DNA of 64,000 nt from Methylacidiphilum caldifontis. GTDB lineage: Bacteria > Verrucomicrobiota > Verrucomicrobiia > Methylacidiphilales > Methylacidiphilaceae. The number at the start of each line of letters is the position of its first letter. Position 1 is the stretch's first letter. The stretch spans positions 1,364,001 through 1,428,000 of the forward strand of contig NZ_CP065957.1 of the NCBI RefSeq assembly GCF_017310505.1. The letters are read 5' to 3'. The notes beneath the pieces are model-generated. The model did not search any database, had not been told where the DNA came from, and saw only the letters and a program-made list of their open reading frames with translations. Made by a program: the position numbers and the translations under genes. This document shows, piece by piece, positions 51,203-59,558 of this stretch.

Positions 51203-53491
51203 TTATTTGAGTAGATCTTGAGGATCAATATCTACCCTAACGATGATACCCCACTTTTCTTCTCTATCTAAAATGATTTCTCTTAACTTTTGACTGACTT
51301 CCATAACCTTTAAGCAACGAAGAAAAAGCTGGTAATGATAATTTCCTTTGACCTTGGATAGGGGGGCTGGCGAGGGTGTGCCAACAAGGGTGAGAGAATT
51401 TTCAACCTTTTCTTTGATTTCTTTGGTTAAAGCATCAGCCACATATTTTACTTTTTCTTCGGGATGGCCTATAAAACGGATCATTATTGCCCTATAAAAA
51501 GGGGGATAAGAAAGGGTTTTCCTAAATTCCAACTCCTGATCAACAAAACCAAGATAATCATGATGTCTTGCAAATTGAATAGCGGGATGATAAGGAGTCC
51601 TTGTCTGTACATAAACCTCCCCTTCAATGCTCCCTCTTCCTGAGCGCCCTGATACCTGAAGAAGCTGTTGAAAACTTTTTTCCGAGGCTCGGAAGTCAGG
51701 AAGATGAAGAAGAGTATCGATGGAGACAATGCCGACGAGGCTAACATAGGGGAAATCCAATCCTTTAGCGACCATCTGGGTGCCAACTAGAATATCGAAA
51801 TTGCGCTGGCTGAAAGCCCTGAGAGCTTGTTCTAATGCTCCTTTTTTTCTCATTGTATCTGAGTCCATTCTTAAAATCCTGGCTGAAGGGAACAATTGGC
51901 TTAGGTATTCTTCTACTTTTTCCGTACCGCTCCCTAAAAACTTGAAATTTCGATCTTTACAAATGGGACATTGGATAGGGACTGAAGAGCTGTAATTGCA
52001 GAGATGACAGTTCAAAATAGCTGGAATTTTATGATAACTTAAGGATATCGAACAGTTTGGACAAGGGAGCACATACCCACAACTCGAACATTGAAGGGAA
52101 GAAGAATACCCCCTGTGGTTAATGTAGAGAATAATTTGTTCTTTTTTTCCTAACCTTTTTTCTATCGCTTCCTTAAGCTCGCTTGAGATTAACTCTTCGG
52201 TATTCAGGAAAGCATTTTTTGTTTCTTTTTCTGAAGAATTTTTTTTTCGTCTTCTTTGATCAATCACAGTGACTTGAGGCAGTCTTCTTGCTTCTACCCT
52301 TTTTTTTAGCTCTACAAGATTATATTTCGCATTCAGGATATTATAGTAAGATTCTAAGGAGGGGGTGGCCGAACCTAAAATAACAAGGGCTCCTTCAAGT
52401 CGACCGCGCATGACGGCTACATCTCTTCCATGGTATCTAGGGTTTTCTTCTTGTTTGAAGGAACTTTCATGTTCCTCATCGACGATTATTAAGCCAAGGG
52501 AACGGAAAGGGGCAAAAATTGCTGATCTTGTTCCAATGAGAATGTCGATCTTATCCGAGAGGATTTGATTCCAAAGATGGGCCTTTTCAGCACGAGATAT
52601 TCGGCTATGCCAACAACCTAATGTATAAGAAGAGTCAAATCTAGATTTAATTCTTTCCCAAAGCTGTGGCGTAAGGGCAATCTCGGGGACAAGAAGCAGA
52701 ACCTGTTTTTTTTGGGTTAAACATCTTTCCATCGCATGGATGTAAAGTTCTGTTTTGCCGCTGCCTGTCACTCCAAAAAGCAGAATAGGCTTAGGTTTGG
52801 GTTTCAGCATTTCTGTTTCAATGAACTGCAGAGCTTGGCTTTGTTCATCAGTAAGGTGTTGGGGTTGAGTTTGATTGGGAAAAATGGGTTGAGGAAGTGG
52901 GTTTTTTTTCTCAGTTAAAAGGCCTATCGCAAGTCCCTTACGCAGGAGCTTATTCCAGATGTTCCTTGGTATTCCAGTTTTTTGAGGGAGTTCTGAGAGT
53001 CGAGCGGGATGGTTTTTTTGAAGGTAAGCCAAAGCCTCTATTTCTTTTTTTGCTCTTTTATGCTCGTTTTGAAAAACCATGGGATTGAAATCAGTAGCCA
53101 AAGTAAGCAGCAGATCCTGCTTTGGTTTTATGTCTGATCTAACCGACTGGGGCAGAGCGGCTTGTAAGGCAGAGATAAGCGTGCAACAATAATAATCAGC
53201 TATCCATCGACAGAGTTTAAGAAGGTTGGGGGGGACCACAGGTTGCTGATTTTCAAGCCGTGTTATGATCTTAAGGCGATCCGATTGTTGTTTTTCAAGG
53301 ATTTCCACTACGATTCCTCTGCCAAATCCATGTTTGAAAGGGACGCGCACATAGGATCCAAGGGTAATCACTTGCTCAAGTTCTTCGGGAATAAAATAAT
53401 CGAGCAAAAAATCCCTTTTGTTATCCAGAAGGACTCTTGCTACGAAGAGCTGAGGCGAGGGGCAAGGAGGGAAAAAAAATTCCTGTTCCAT
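51203..53491 (-). CDS. priA: Primosomal protein N' (PriA helicase)
   Basis: PriA restarts stalled replication forks. The Walker A motif is LFGVTGSGKTELY, Walker B is the LIIVDEEHESSFKQE box, and motif III is LGSATPSLESY. The zinc-binding region lies in QCSSCGYVLPCPNCSISLSYHK and LNCHLCNYSSSVPIQCPICKD, with the eight cysteines of two zinc sites visible. VGTQMVAKGLDFPYVSLVGIV and QVSGRSGRG are late helicase motifs. 762 aa is normal. It is upstream of the kdp genes on the same strand (81-base gap). Confidence 0.95.
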   Translation of the reverse strand: MEQEFFFPPCPSPQLFVARVLLDNKRDFLLDYFIPEELEQVITLGSYVRVPFKHGFGRGIVVEILEKQQSDRLKIITRLENQQPVVPPNLLKLCRWIADYYCCTLISALQAALPQSVRSDIKPKQDLLLTLATDFNPMVFQNEHKRAKKEIEALAYLQKNHPARLSELPQKTGIPRNIWNKLLRKGLAIGLLTEKKNPLPQPIFPNQTQPQHLTDEQSQALQFIETEMLKPKPKPILLFGVTGSGKTELYIHAMERCLTQKKQVLLLVPEIALTPQLWERIKSRFDSSYTLGCWHSRISRAEKAHLWNQILSDKIDILIGTRSAIFAPFRSLGLIIVDEEHESSFKQEENPRYHGRDVAVMRGRLEGALVILGSATPSLESYYNILNAKYNLVELKKRVEARRLPQVTVIDQRRRKKNSSEKETKNAFLNTEELISSELKEAIEKRLGKKEQIILYINHRGYSSSLQCSSCGYVLPCPNCSISLSYHKIPAILNCHLCNYSSSVPIQCPICKDRNFKFLGSGTEKVEEYLSQLFPSARILRMDSDTMRKKGALEQALRAFSQRNFDILVGTQMVAKGLDFPYVSLVGIVSIDTLLHLPDFRASEKSFQQLLQVSGRSGRGSIEGEVYVQTRTPYHPAIQFARHHDYLGFVDQELEFRKTLSYPPFYRAIMIRFIGHPEEKVKYVADALTKEIKEKVENSLTLVGTPSPAPLSKVKGNYHYQLFLRCLKVMEVSQKLREIILDREEKWGIIVRVDIDPQDLLK

Positions 53492-53602
53492 TGAATAGGC
53501 TTTTTAAAATAAACAAAAGCGAAGAGAAAAAGAAAAGTTTAAAAAAAGAAAGCTTCTAGATTTGCTCCATATATTATAAGATCCTTGAGAAAGAGGAAAG
53601 TT

Positions 53603-53815
53603 ATGACATCAGACAAGATCTATAAAATTGTTCATGTAGTAGGCATTTCCAATGAAAGTATTCAGCAAGCGGTGCGCAACGCTATCGAAAGAGCGGGGAA
53701 AACTCTCCGTAACCTCGATTGGTTTGAGGTAAAAGAAATTCGAGGATCCATAAAAGATGGAGTGCCCACATTCCAGGTCGAGGTAAGAATTGGCTTTAGA
53801 TTAGAAGACTCATAA
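53603..53815 (+). CDS. Dodecin family flavin-binding protein
   Basis: From the ATG at 53603 (with AAGAGGAAAG just before it) the product is about 70 residues: KIYKIVHVVGISNESIQQAVRNAIERAGKTLRNLDWFEVKEIRGSIKDGVPTFQVEVRIGFRLE. This matches dodecins, dodecameric hollow shells that store or buffer flavins, including the conserved Trp that stacks on the flavin and the Gly-Val-Gly region. A start at 53585 would add six basic residues. It is a single gene, divergent from priA and convergent with the deaminase gene. Confidence 0.9.
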   Translation: MTSDKIYKIVHVVGISNESIQQAVRNAIERAGKTLRNLDWFEVKEIRGSIKDGVPTFQVEVRIGFRLEDS

Positions 53816-53864
53816 TGGCTATTATTTTGAGCAAATAAAGGGGGGGAAACGGGATAAGCAGGGT

Positions 53865-54380
53865 TTAGTAAATCACTTTTAGAGGAGATTTTTCCCAGTT
53901 TTTAAGGATAGAAAGGCCTTCTTCTCTCAAAAGCTGAATAGTTTGGAGCTTTCTTTGTTGAGGGGGTTTTTTTAGTTCTTCATAGAGCAAAGCGTCTTGG
54001 AAACCAATTTCTTGGGCATCTTCCTTGCAGCAAGCATAGTAAACCTTGCTTATGTGGGCCCAGTAAATCGCAGAAAAACACATAGGGCAAGGTTCACAGC
54101 TTGTGTATATAATTGATCTTTCCAAGTCAAAGGAAGAAAGCTTTTTTGCAGCTCTCCGAATAGCCAAAATTTCAGCATGAGCGGTAGGATCAAGGCTAGA
54201 TAGAACTTCGTTGTGAGCAAGTCCTATAGCTTCCCCATCTAAGACGACTACAGCTCCAAATGGCCCTCCTTCTCCTCGTTCTGAGCCATATTGGGCTAAT
54301 TTAAAAGCGAGTCTTAACCAGTAAAAGTGATCATCATTTCCTCTGATAGGGTTATCATCAATGTTATCCATAACGGGCAA
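53865..54380 (-). CDS. Guanine/nucleoside deaminase-like (CDA fold) enzyme
   Basis: The zinc deaminase motif is present as HAE in DPTAHAEILAIRRA and PCPMC in TSCEPCPMCFSAIYWAH, so it belongs to the cytidine/deoxycytidylate deaminase fold. YWAHISKVYYACCKEDAQEIGFQD and the closing LKNWEKSPLKVIY resemble guanine deaminases of the Bacillus GuaD type more than TadA, which lacks this end. Guanine to xanthine would be purine salvage. TadA (tRNA A34) remains an alternative. 171 aa. Confidence 0.82.
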   Translation of the reverse strand: MPVMDNIDDNPIRGNDDHFYWLRLAFKLAQYGSERGEGGPFGAVVVLDGEAIGLAHNEVLSSLDPTAHAEILAIRRAAKKLSSFDLERSIIYTSCEPCPMCFSAIYWAHISKVYYACCKEDAQEIGFQDALLYEELKKPPQQRKLQTIQLLREEGLSILKNWEKSPLKVIY

Positions 54381-54537
54381 AATTTAATCTTTTTAAGCTA
54401 AACATAAAAGGCAAAGCCTTATGAAAAAAACGATTAAAAAGTAATTCTTTTGTTTTTAAAATATCACTGAATGGATCTGTGCTTGAGGTTTGCATTCTTT
54501 AAAACAAATTCACACTTTTTTCTATCGATAAAAAAAA

Positions 54538-54599
54538 GAGCTGAGCTTTTCCCTTATTAGCGACTAAATTTAATCCCTCATCTCAGCTCGGAGCTTTTC
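54538..54599. promoter_or_regulatory. Inverted and direct repeats upstream of norC
   Basis: GAGCTGAG (54538-54545) is the exact reverse complement of CTCAGCTC (54582-54589), 36 bases apart. GAGCTTTTC occurs twice in direct orientation (54543-54551 and 54591-54599). The block lies 18 bases before norC. It may be an operator or leader structure. It does not match a dyad of the FNR/NnrR type (TTGAT-N4-ATCAA). The rest of the 54381-54616 spacer shows no gene. Confidence 0.4.
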
Positions 54600-54616
54600 A
54601 GGATTCTTTTTGTCAT

Positions 54617-55315
54617 TTGTATCAACTAAAATTCATTTACGTGAAGTTGGGATGGCTAGAAATCACTATTTTTTCCATTGTTCTCACTGTTGTGATTTCA
54701 GCCCTCTTTGTCCGTGGGAAAGACTGGCTTGATCCTGGGTTTTGGGCAGTTTTTGCTATCGTGGGTTCCCTGATCATGTTTAGCGTTCTTTGGTTCTTGA
54801 CTTTCGATACCTTAAAAAAGATGTCTTTGGGTTCTAAAAGAGTGCCTTCGCCGACTGTAATAAATCATAGGGTGGGATACGAATTTGATCCTGAAAGGAA
54901 AATTTATGTGCCTACGATAGGTGAAGAGGAGCCTTTTTTTGGTAAAAAATGGTCTGAAGACGAAGCTATTCAATTGATTACCAAGGGAAAACTAGCGATC
55001 CAGAGCAGAAATTGCATGGATTGCCATACTCTTTTAGGTAATGGTGCCTATTTTGCTCCTGATCTCACTAAGTCCTGGCTAGATCCAAAGTGGGAAACAA
55101 TGATCAAACCCATGGTTGGAGCGCAAACAAAAGAAGAAGCAATAGCCAAATGGATTCAAAATCCGCAGTATTATGCCACTTGGCAAAGAAGGATGCCTAA
55201 TCTGAAAATCAACGAAGAAGAGGCAAAGGCGATTGTTGGCTATCTCAAATTTATGTCTGCTATTGATACAAACGGTTTTCCGGATCATTTTGGAAAGTCT
55301 TCCTTAGCTTATTGA
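54617..55315 (+). CDS. norC: Nitric oxide reductase cytochrome c subunit (NorC-like)
   Basis: NorC passes electrons to NorB during NO reduction to N2O. A c-type heme site is CMDCH (residues 132-136), followed by TLLGNGAYFAPDLTK, the NorC hallmark. The Met axial ligand is in QRRMPNLKINEEEAKAIVGYLKFMSAIDTNGFP. Two membrane segments are seen at about 14-34 and 41-65, while typical NorC has one, so the N terminus is extended. The TTG start at 54617 is uncertain; GTG at 54641 is an alternative with eight fewer residues. It is 16 bases before norB. Confidence 0.87.
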   Translation: MYQLKFIYVKLGWLEITIFSIVLTVVISALFVRGKDWLDPGFWAVFAIVGSLIMFSVLWFLTFDTLKKMSLGSKRVPSPTVINHRVGYEFDPERKIYVPTIGEEEPFFGKKWSEDEAIQLITKGKLAIQSRNCMDCHTLLGNGAYFAPDLTKSWLDPKWETMIKPMVGAQTKEEAIAKWIQNPQYYATWQRRMPNLKINEEEAKAIVGYLKFMSAIDTNGFPDHFGKSSLAY

Positions 55316-55331
55316 TAGCCATATAGAATAG

Positions 55332-56729
55332 ATGAAAAACAAAAATTTTCTTTATGAGTCTCAAAAACTAGCTTTCTGGTACTGGACATTAGCCCTCATC
55401 CTTTTTGGCTTCCAGCTCGTCTTTGGGCTTATCATCGCCTATCAATATATTCAGCCTGAATTTCTGCATAAAATTTTAAATTTTTCTATAGGCCGACTCT
55501 TGCATCTCAATGCGATGATTCTTTGGCTGCTTTTTGGTTTTATAGGTGGAATCTATTGGTTTTTGCCCATGGAAACAGAAAGAGAAATCGTTGGCCTGTT
55601 CTGGGCTAAAGTTGCTTTTGGACTCATTGCGGTGGCCGTTGGAATTGTGGTTGCCGTTTTTCTGCTGGTTCAAATAGGAAAAGCAGATTGGGTAACCCTA
55701 TGGTTTATTACCGAGGGAAGAGAATATATTGAAGCACCCCGGTGGGCTGACATCGGGATAGTAGCTGTCTTTTCAATTATTTTTTTTAATGTATTTGCCA
55801 CAATCTGGAAAGCCAAAAAACTCAAAGGGATTCTTTGGGTTTTAGTTATCGATTTGCTGGCCATTATTGGATTTTATATCGCTGGAATGTTTTTCACCCC
55901 TAATATTTCGGTGGATCAATTTTGGTGGTGGTGGGTTGTTCATCTTTGGGTAGAAGCGACATGGGAGGTGCTTGTTGGGGTTCTTGTGGCTTGGATCCTT
56001 ATGTCTGTTTTAGGTACTCCAAGGAAAATCGTAGAGGGCTGGCTCTATTTAGAAGTTTTCCTTGTTTTTGGAACGGGGATATTGGGTCTGGGACATCATT
56101 ATTTCTGGATTGGAGCACCCGAATATTGGTTGGGTATTGGAGGGTTTTTTTCGGCACTTGAGCCTCTGCCCCTTGTGGCTATGGTTGTCCATGCGGTATA
56201 TGATGCTGGAGTTCATCGGTTAAAGACCGTCAATAAGCCTGCTTTTTTTTGGATAGTCTTCCAGTCTTTCGGTAATTTTGTGGGTGCTGGAGTATGGGGT
56301 TTTATGCACACGTTACCCCAAATCAATCTTTATAGTCATGGAACCCAGATTACAGCAGCTCATGGTCATCTTGCCTTTTTTGGAGCCTATGTGGCTACAA
56401 ACATAGCTATGATTTATACTGCTCTTCAGAAAGTTCGGCTAAATGAAGGACAAATTCTTGATGGGGGGTTATGGAAATGGGCTTTTGTGAGTTTGATCAT
56501 ATCCATATTTGGAATCACTGCTCCATTAACGGTAGCTGGTTTTGCACAAACTTTTATAGAAAGGGCTGTGGGAGGATCGAGCTGGCAGGCTTATATTAAT
56601 GGCCAGCTCCATCCATGGGTTAAAGAGTCTATGGTTTGGCGTTTTGGATTTGGTATAATGTTTTTTATTAGCTACTTGTTGCTTGTAATCGATCTTTTAA
56701 AAATTGGCAAGAAGCCAGCTATTGCCTAA
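55332..56729 (+). CDS. norB: Nitric oxide reductase catalytic subunit NorB
   Basis: Member of the heme-copper oxidase superfamily with heme b, heme b3 and a non-heme FeB site. The heme/FeB ligands are visible: RLLHLNAMILW, VHLWVEATWEVLVG (His plus the NOR-specific Glu), GLGHHYFWIG, and AAHGHLAFFGAY (two His). FSALEPLPLVAMVVHA contains the Glu used in proton supply. Twelve or so membrane segments span 465 residues. It detoxifies or respires NO; no nirK/nirS or NO regulator is in the window. Confidence 0.94.
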   Translation: MKNKNFLYESQKLAFWYWTLALILFGFQLVFGLIIAYQYIQPEFLHKILNFSIGRLLHLNAMILWLLFGFIGGIYWFLPMETEREIVGLFWAKVAFGLIAVAVGIVVAVFLLVQIGKADWVTLWFITEGREYIEAPRWADIGIVAVFSIIFFNVFATIWKAKKLKGILWVLVIDLLAIIGFYIAGMFFTPNISVDQFWWWWVVHLWVEATWEVLVGVLVAWILMSVLGTPRKIVEGWLYLEVFLVFGTGILGLGHHYFWIGAPEYWLGIGGFFSALEPLPLVAMVVHAVYDAGVHRLKTVNKPAFFWIVFQSFGNFVGAGVWGFMHTLPQINLYSHGTQITAAHGHLAFFGAYVATNIAMIYTALQKVRLNEGQILDGGLWKWAFVSLIISIFGITAPLTVAGFAQTFIERAVGGSSWQAYINGQLHPWVKESMVWRFGFGIMFFISYLLLVIDLLKIGKKPAIA

Positions 56730-56750
56730 GAAAGCTGTCTAGTTGCATCG

Positions 56751-57041
56751 ATGAATGCTGAAACTATACTTAAAATGCTGATTGCAGGTTTTTCTTTTAC
56801 CTTATCCGCCGGTTTATATGCATTTTTTTATGCCTTAGGTAGATTGAGCAATTCCTTTTTGTTGGAACTCTTTTCGTTTGTTTTTGCTTTCTTAATGATT
56901 CTCAGCGGGTTTTTTTTGGTCGTTTGTCCTGTTTTTACCCTTTTTTGGAAGCTCCTTTTGGTGTTTTCGATTTTTGCCTATTTAATTATACCCAAGGGAA
57001 TGCTCTGGATTGTCAAAAAACTTCATCAAAAAGAAAAATAA
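56751..57041 (+). CDS. Small membrane protein downstream of norB
   Basis: The 96-residue protein has about three hydrophobic segments (near 8-30, 38-60 and 65-86) and a short basic end (VKKLHQKEK). It begins 21 bases after norB and is probably in the same operon. The family is not recognised. Its position suggests assembly or stability of the NO reductase, but this is only inference. The following 190 bases (57042-57231) contain no gene. Confidence 0.6.
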   Translation: MNAETILKMLIAGFSFTLSAGLYAFFYALGRLSNSFLLELFSFVFAFLMILSGFFLVVCPVFTLFWKLLLVFSIFAYLIIPKGMLWIVKKLHQKEK

Positions 57042-57231
57042 ATGCAGTCTCCCTTATCCAGACCTTAGCTGCAGGCTAGGCTACACAATCTCATCGTGGC
57101 CTTTTGAGCTGAATTGTTTCAAAGCAGCCGCTCAAAGCATCTTATCCAACAATTTGGATGGAGGTTCTCTCATAGAAGGAAATTAAAAAAAGAGGTTTTA
57201 TTTTGTTTGTTAAAGTTTTAATATTTTTTGC

Positions 57232-57738
57232 ATGGCAGATATGACTTTGACAGCTGTATATCCTTCTATCGAAGTGGCCGAGGAGGCGGTAAAACTTCTT
57301 GAGGAAAACCATTTTCCGGTCGAGAGGGTTTCAATTTTAGCTCAGGATCTTTCGAGTGAAAAAAAAGTCCATGGATATGTGAAAGCCGGAGACATAGCCA
57401 AATCGGGAGCTACAATTGGGGGATGGGTTGGCGGTCTTTTTGGAATACTGGTAGGAGCGGCGTTCATTTGGGTGCCAGGATTTGGACCTCTTATTGTTGC
57501 TGGGCCTCTTTCAGCCGCTTTACTTGGGGGCCTTGAAGGAGTGGTTGCAGGAAGTATAGCGGGAGCAACACTAGGATTTTTATCTGGATTAGGAATCGAA
57601 AAAAAACATATCTTGAAATTTGAAGAACATCTCAAGGCGGGTAAATACCTTTTGGTGGTTCAAGGGAGCCAAGAAGAAATAGAAAGAATCAAAAAAATTC
57701 TCGATGATACTCATCCCGTAGAAATTCAAGTTCATTAG
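57232..57738 (+). CDS. Stress-type protein with Gly-rich hydrophobic core (GSP17M/DUF1269-like)
   Basis: The first 50 residues (MTLTAVYPSIEVAEEAVKLLEENHFPVERVSILAQDL) match the 'general stress protein 17M' type of ferredoxin-like domain. The middle (about residues 60-120) is rich in glycine and alanine, alternating with hydrophobic residues (GATIGGWVGGLFGILVGAAF), likely a membrane-inserted glycine-zipper pair of helices. A second small alpha/beta segment follows (HILKFEEHLKAGKYLLVVQGSQEEIERIKKIL). Role unknown; possibly envelope stress. It is a single gene. Confidence 0.7.
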   Translation: MADMTLTAVYPSIEVAEEAVKLLEENHFPVERVSILAQDLSSEKKVHGYVKAGDIAKSGATIGGWVGGLFGILVGAAFIWVPGFGPLIVAGPLSAALLGGLEGVVAGSIAGATLGFLSGLGIEKKHILKFEEHLKAGKYLLVVQGSQEEIERIKKILDDTHPVEIQVH

Positions 57739-57894
57739 CTTGTCGGGTCTAATTACCCTTTTTGCGATCACCCGTTTATTGTATTTGTCCAATAATTATT
57801 GACTGATTAGGGATGCAATGAATTTCATTTCAACTATGCGAGTTTGTTAAGCCTTTTTAAGAATTTTAAATTTTTACGAAATCATAATTAAATT

Positions 57895-58695
57895 TTATGG
57901 TTTTTTACAGATGACTGTCACTACGCTATGTTTTCGCTCAATGCCTTTAGGAGTTCTTAGTCTTTCAAGCCCCTTTTTAATCTCTTCGGTAATTTGAGGT
58001 TTATACTCTTGAGGGATTTGAGAAAGAAAATTGCCGAAGCTACTTGAAAGAAAAAATTCCAGAATCTGTTCAGCAGAATCAGAATAAAAAGAATCTTCGT
58101 TTATCTGGAACAGGGTTATGGACAAACCGCTTCTTTCAATTGTTCTTTTTATGTCCTGGGAACTTAAGGAAAATGGAGAAAAGACTTCTTCTTGAGGCTT
58201 ATATCCAAGAATTTTTATGATTGCATTTTCGATGATTAAACGGATTGGATTTTTTTGATCTTTATCTCCGGTAGTCAGGCCAAGTTTTCCATTTTTTTTA
58301 AGAATCCTTTTTATTTCTCTCAGTGTATCTTCTTTTTTTTCAATCCAATGGAAAACACTATTGAGATAAACACAATCAAAAGATTGATCAGCAAATCTAT
58401 ACAGGTCATCTGACCCCCCGACCTCAAAAAAAAGGTTTGCTTTTGCTCTTTTTTTTGCAATTTCTATCCGACTTGCAAGAGGATCTATGCCTATGACCTT
58501 TCCTTTTGGCCCCGTTATATCCGAGACATACGAGGTCAGTTTACCGGTGCCACAACCAATGTCTAATACACAGTCAGCTGGCTTAATTCCTAATAGCTCG
58601 ATCATTCTTAGACCATGGGCAAATTGTGAATCACTCAACTGGTCATATCTTTGAGCTAGCTCTTTTGTATCCTTATCCAAATAAACAATTTTCAT
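57895..58695 (-). CDS. Class I SAM-dependent methyltransferase
   Basis: The SAM loop is VLDIGCGTGKLTSYVSDITG near residue 40, followed by KVIGIDPLASRIEIAKKRA (acidic strand II) and SFDCVYLNSVFHWIEKKEDTLREIKRILKKNGKLGLTT. The pattern resembles trans-aconitate and ubiquinone/tocopherol-type methyltransferases, but the substrate cannot be read from the sequence. I use the ATG at 58695; a TTG at 58710 adds five residues. It is monocistronic between a stress-type gene and the superoxide dismutase. Confidence 0.75.
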   Translation of the reverse strand: MKIVYLDKDTKELAQRYDQLSDSQFAHGLRMIELLGIKPADCVLDIGCGTGKLTSYVSDITGPKGKVIGIDPLASRIEIAKKRAKANLFFEVGGSDDLYRFADQSFDCVYLNSVFHWIEKKEDTLREIKRILKKNGKLGLTTGDKDQKNPIRLIIENAIIKILGYKPQEEVFSPFSLSSQDIKRTIERSGLSITLFQINEDSFYSDSAEQILEFFLSSSFGNFLSQIPQEYKPQITEEIKKGLERLRTPKGIERKHSVVTVICKKP

Positions 58696-58834
58696 ATCTT
58701 CATTACTCAAAAAATAAATAACCTCATGCCTGAATAGGTTTCGATGGAGGATAATCTCTTGGAGTTGGTCTAGAACAAGTTTAACAAGTCTAAACAGCTA
58801 AATCGCTCTTTTTTCAAAAAAACGAATCAAAGCT

Positions 58835-59467
58835 TTACATTATGGGTAGATTTTTTTCTATTTCTTCCCAATCAATCACGTTAAAAAATTCTTCAATGTA
58901 GCCTTCTTTATCTTGACCAAAGTCTGGTTCATAAGCATGTTCGGCAAGATCAATAGCTATGAGGGTGCTCATTCCTGAAAAAGGGAAAGCATCTTCTCTG
59001 TTAGCCGGAATATTAAAAATTTTACCCGAATAGTGATCTAAAACTGTCCAAACCCATCCTGAAGCATGCAAGGCTTTGAGTTTAATGTCTAATTTGAAGT
59101 TTTGGATTGAACCAAAGTTTGCTTCTATGAGTTCCTTTATTTTTCCTTCGCAACTGCCATTTTTACGCAAGCAATTAAAATAGAGCTCATGGCTAGCAAT
59201 CCTTCCGTAGAGTGAGAACCATTCTCCAATGTTGGAGATGATATTCTCGTTTTTGGAAAGTTCTTCAGCGGGTGCAGAAGATAGCCATCGACCCATGTAT
59301 TGGGTGTATTCCTTTGCCAACGTATTGGCTTCTTCTAGAAGATTTTTGTATAAACTGACGTGGTTTGCCAAAGTCTTTGAGGATAGTTTACCAATACCGC
59401 TTTCAAACTTTTTTAAAAACGTATCGGATTGATCAACTATGAGTTTTAAGGATAAATGCTCAGCCAT
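58835..59467 (-). CDS. Divergent Fe/Mn superoxide dismutase
   Basis: The C-terminal half is clearly SOD: ASGWVWTVLDHYSG, then LIAIDLAEHAYEPDFGQDKEGYIEEFFNVIDWEEIEKNL with the D-x3-H metal ligands. A His in the N-terminal helix (LANHVSLYKNLL) and another in ASHELYFNCL take the other two ligand places. However, the usual HHxKHH-type N-terminal helix and its gateway Tyr are not preserved, and DVWEHAYY is changed to DLAEHAYE. It may still be active, may use a different metal, or may be a stress-binding homologue. Length 210 aa is slightly longer than usual. Confidence 0.82.
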   Translation of the reverse strand: MAEHLSLKLIVDQSDTFLKKFESGIGKLSSKTLANHVSLYKNLLEEANTLAKEYTQYMGRWLSSAPAEELSKNENIISNIGEWFSLYGRIASHELYFNCLRKNGSCEGKIKELIEANFGSIQNFKLDIKLKALHASGWVWTVLDHYSGKIFNIPANREDAFPFSGMSTLIAIDLAEHAYEPDFGQDKEGYIEEFFNVIDWEEIEKNLPIM

Positions 59468-59558
59468 TTTTAAATTATATGAGCAAAAAAAAATTCTGCC
59501 TAGAAAAAAACCTTTCCTTCAAAGGGGTATTGTAAAGATGTTTTAAATCTGTTAATCG

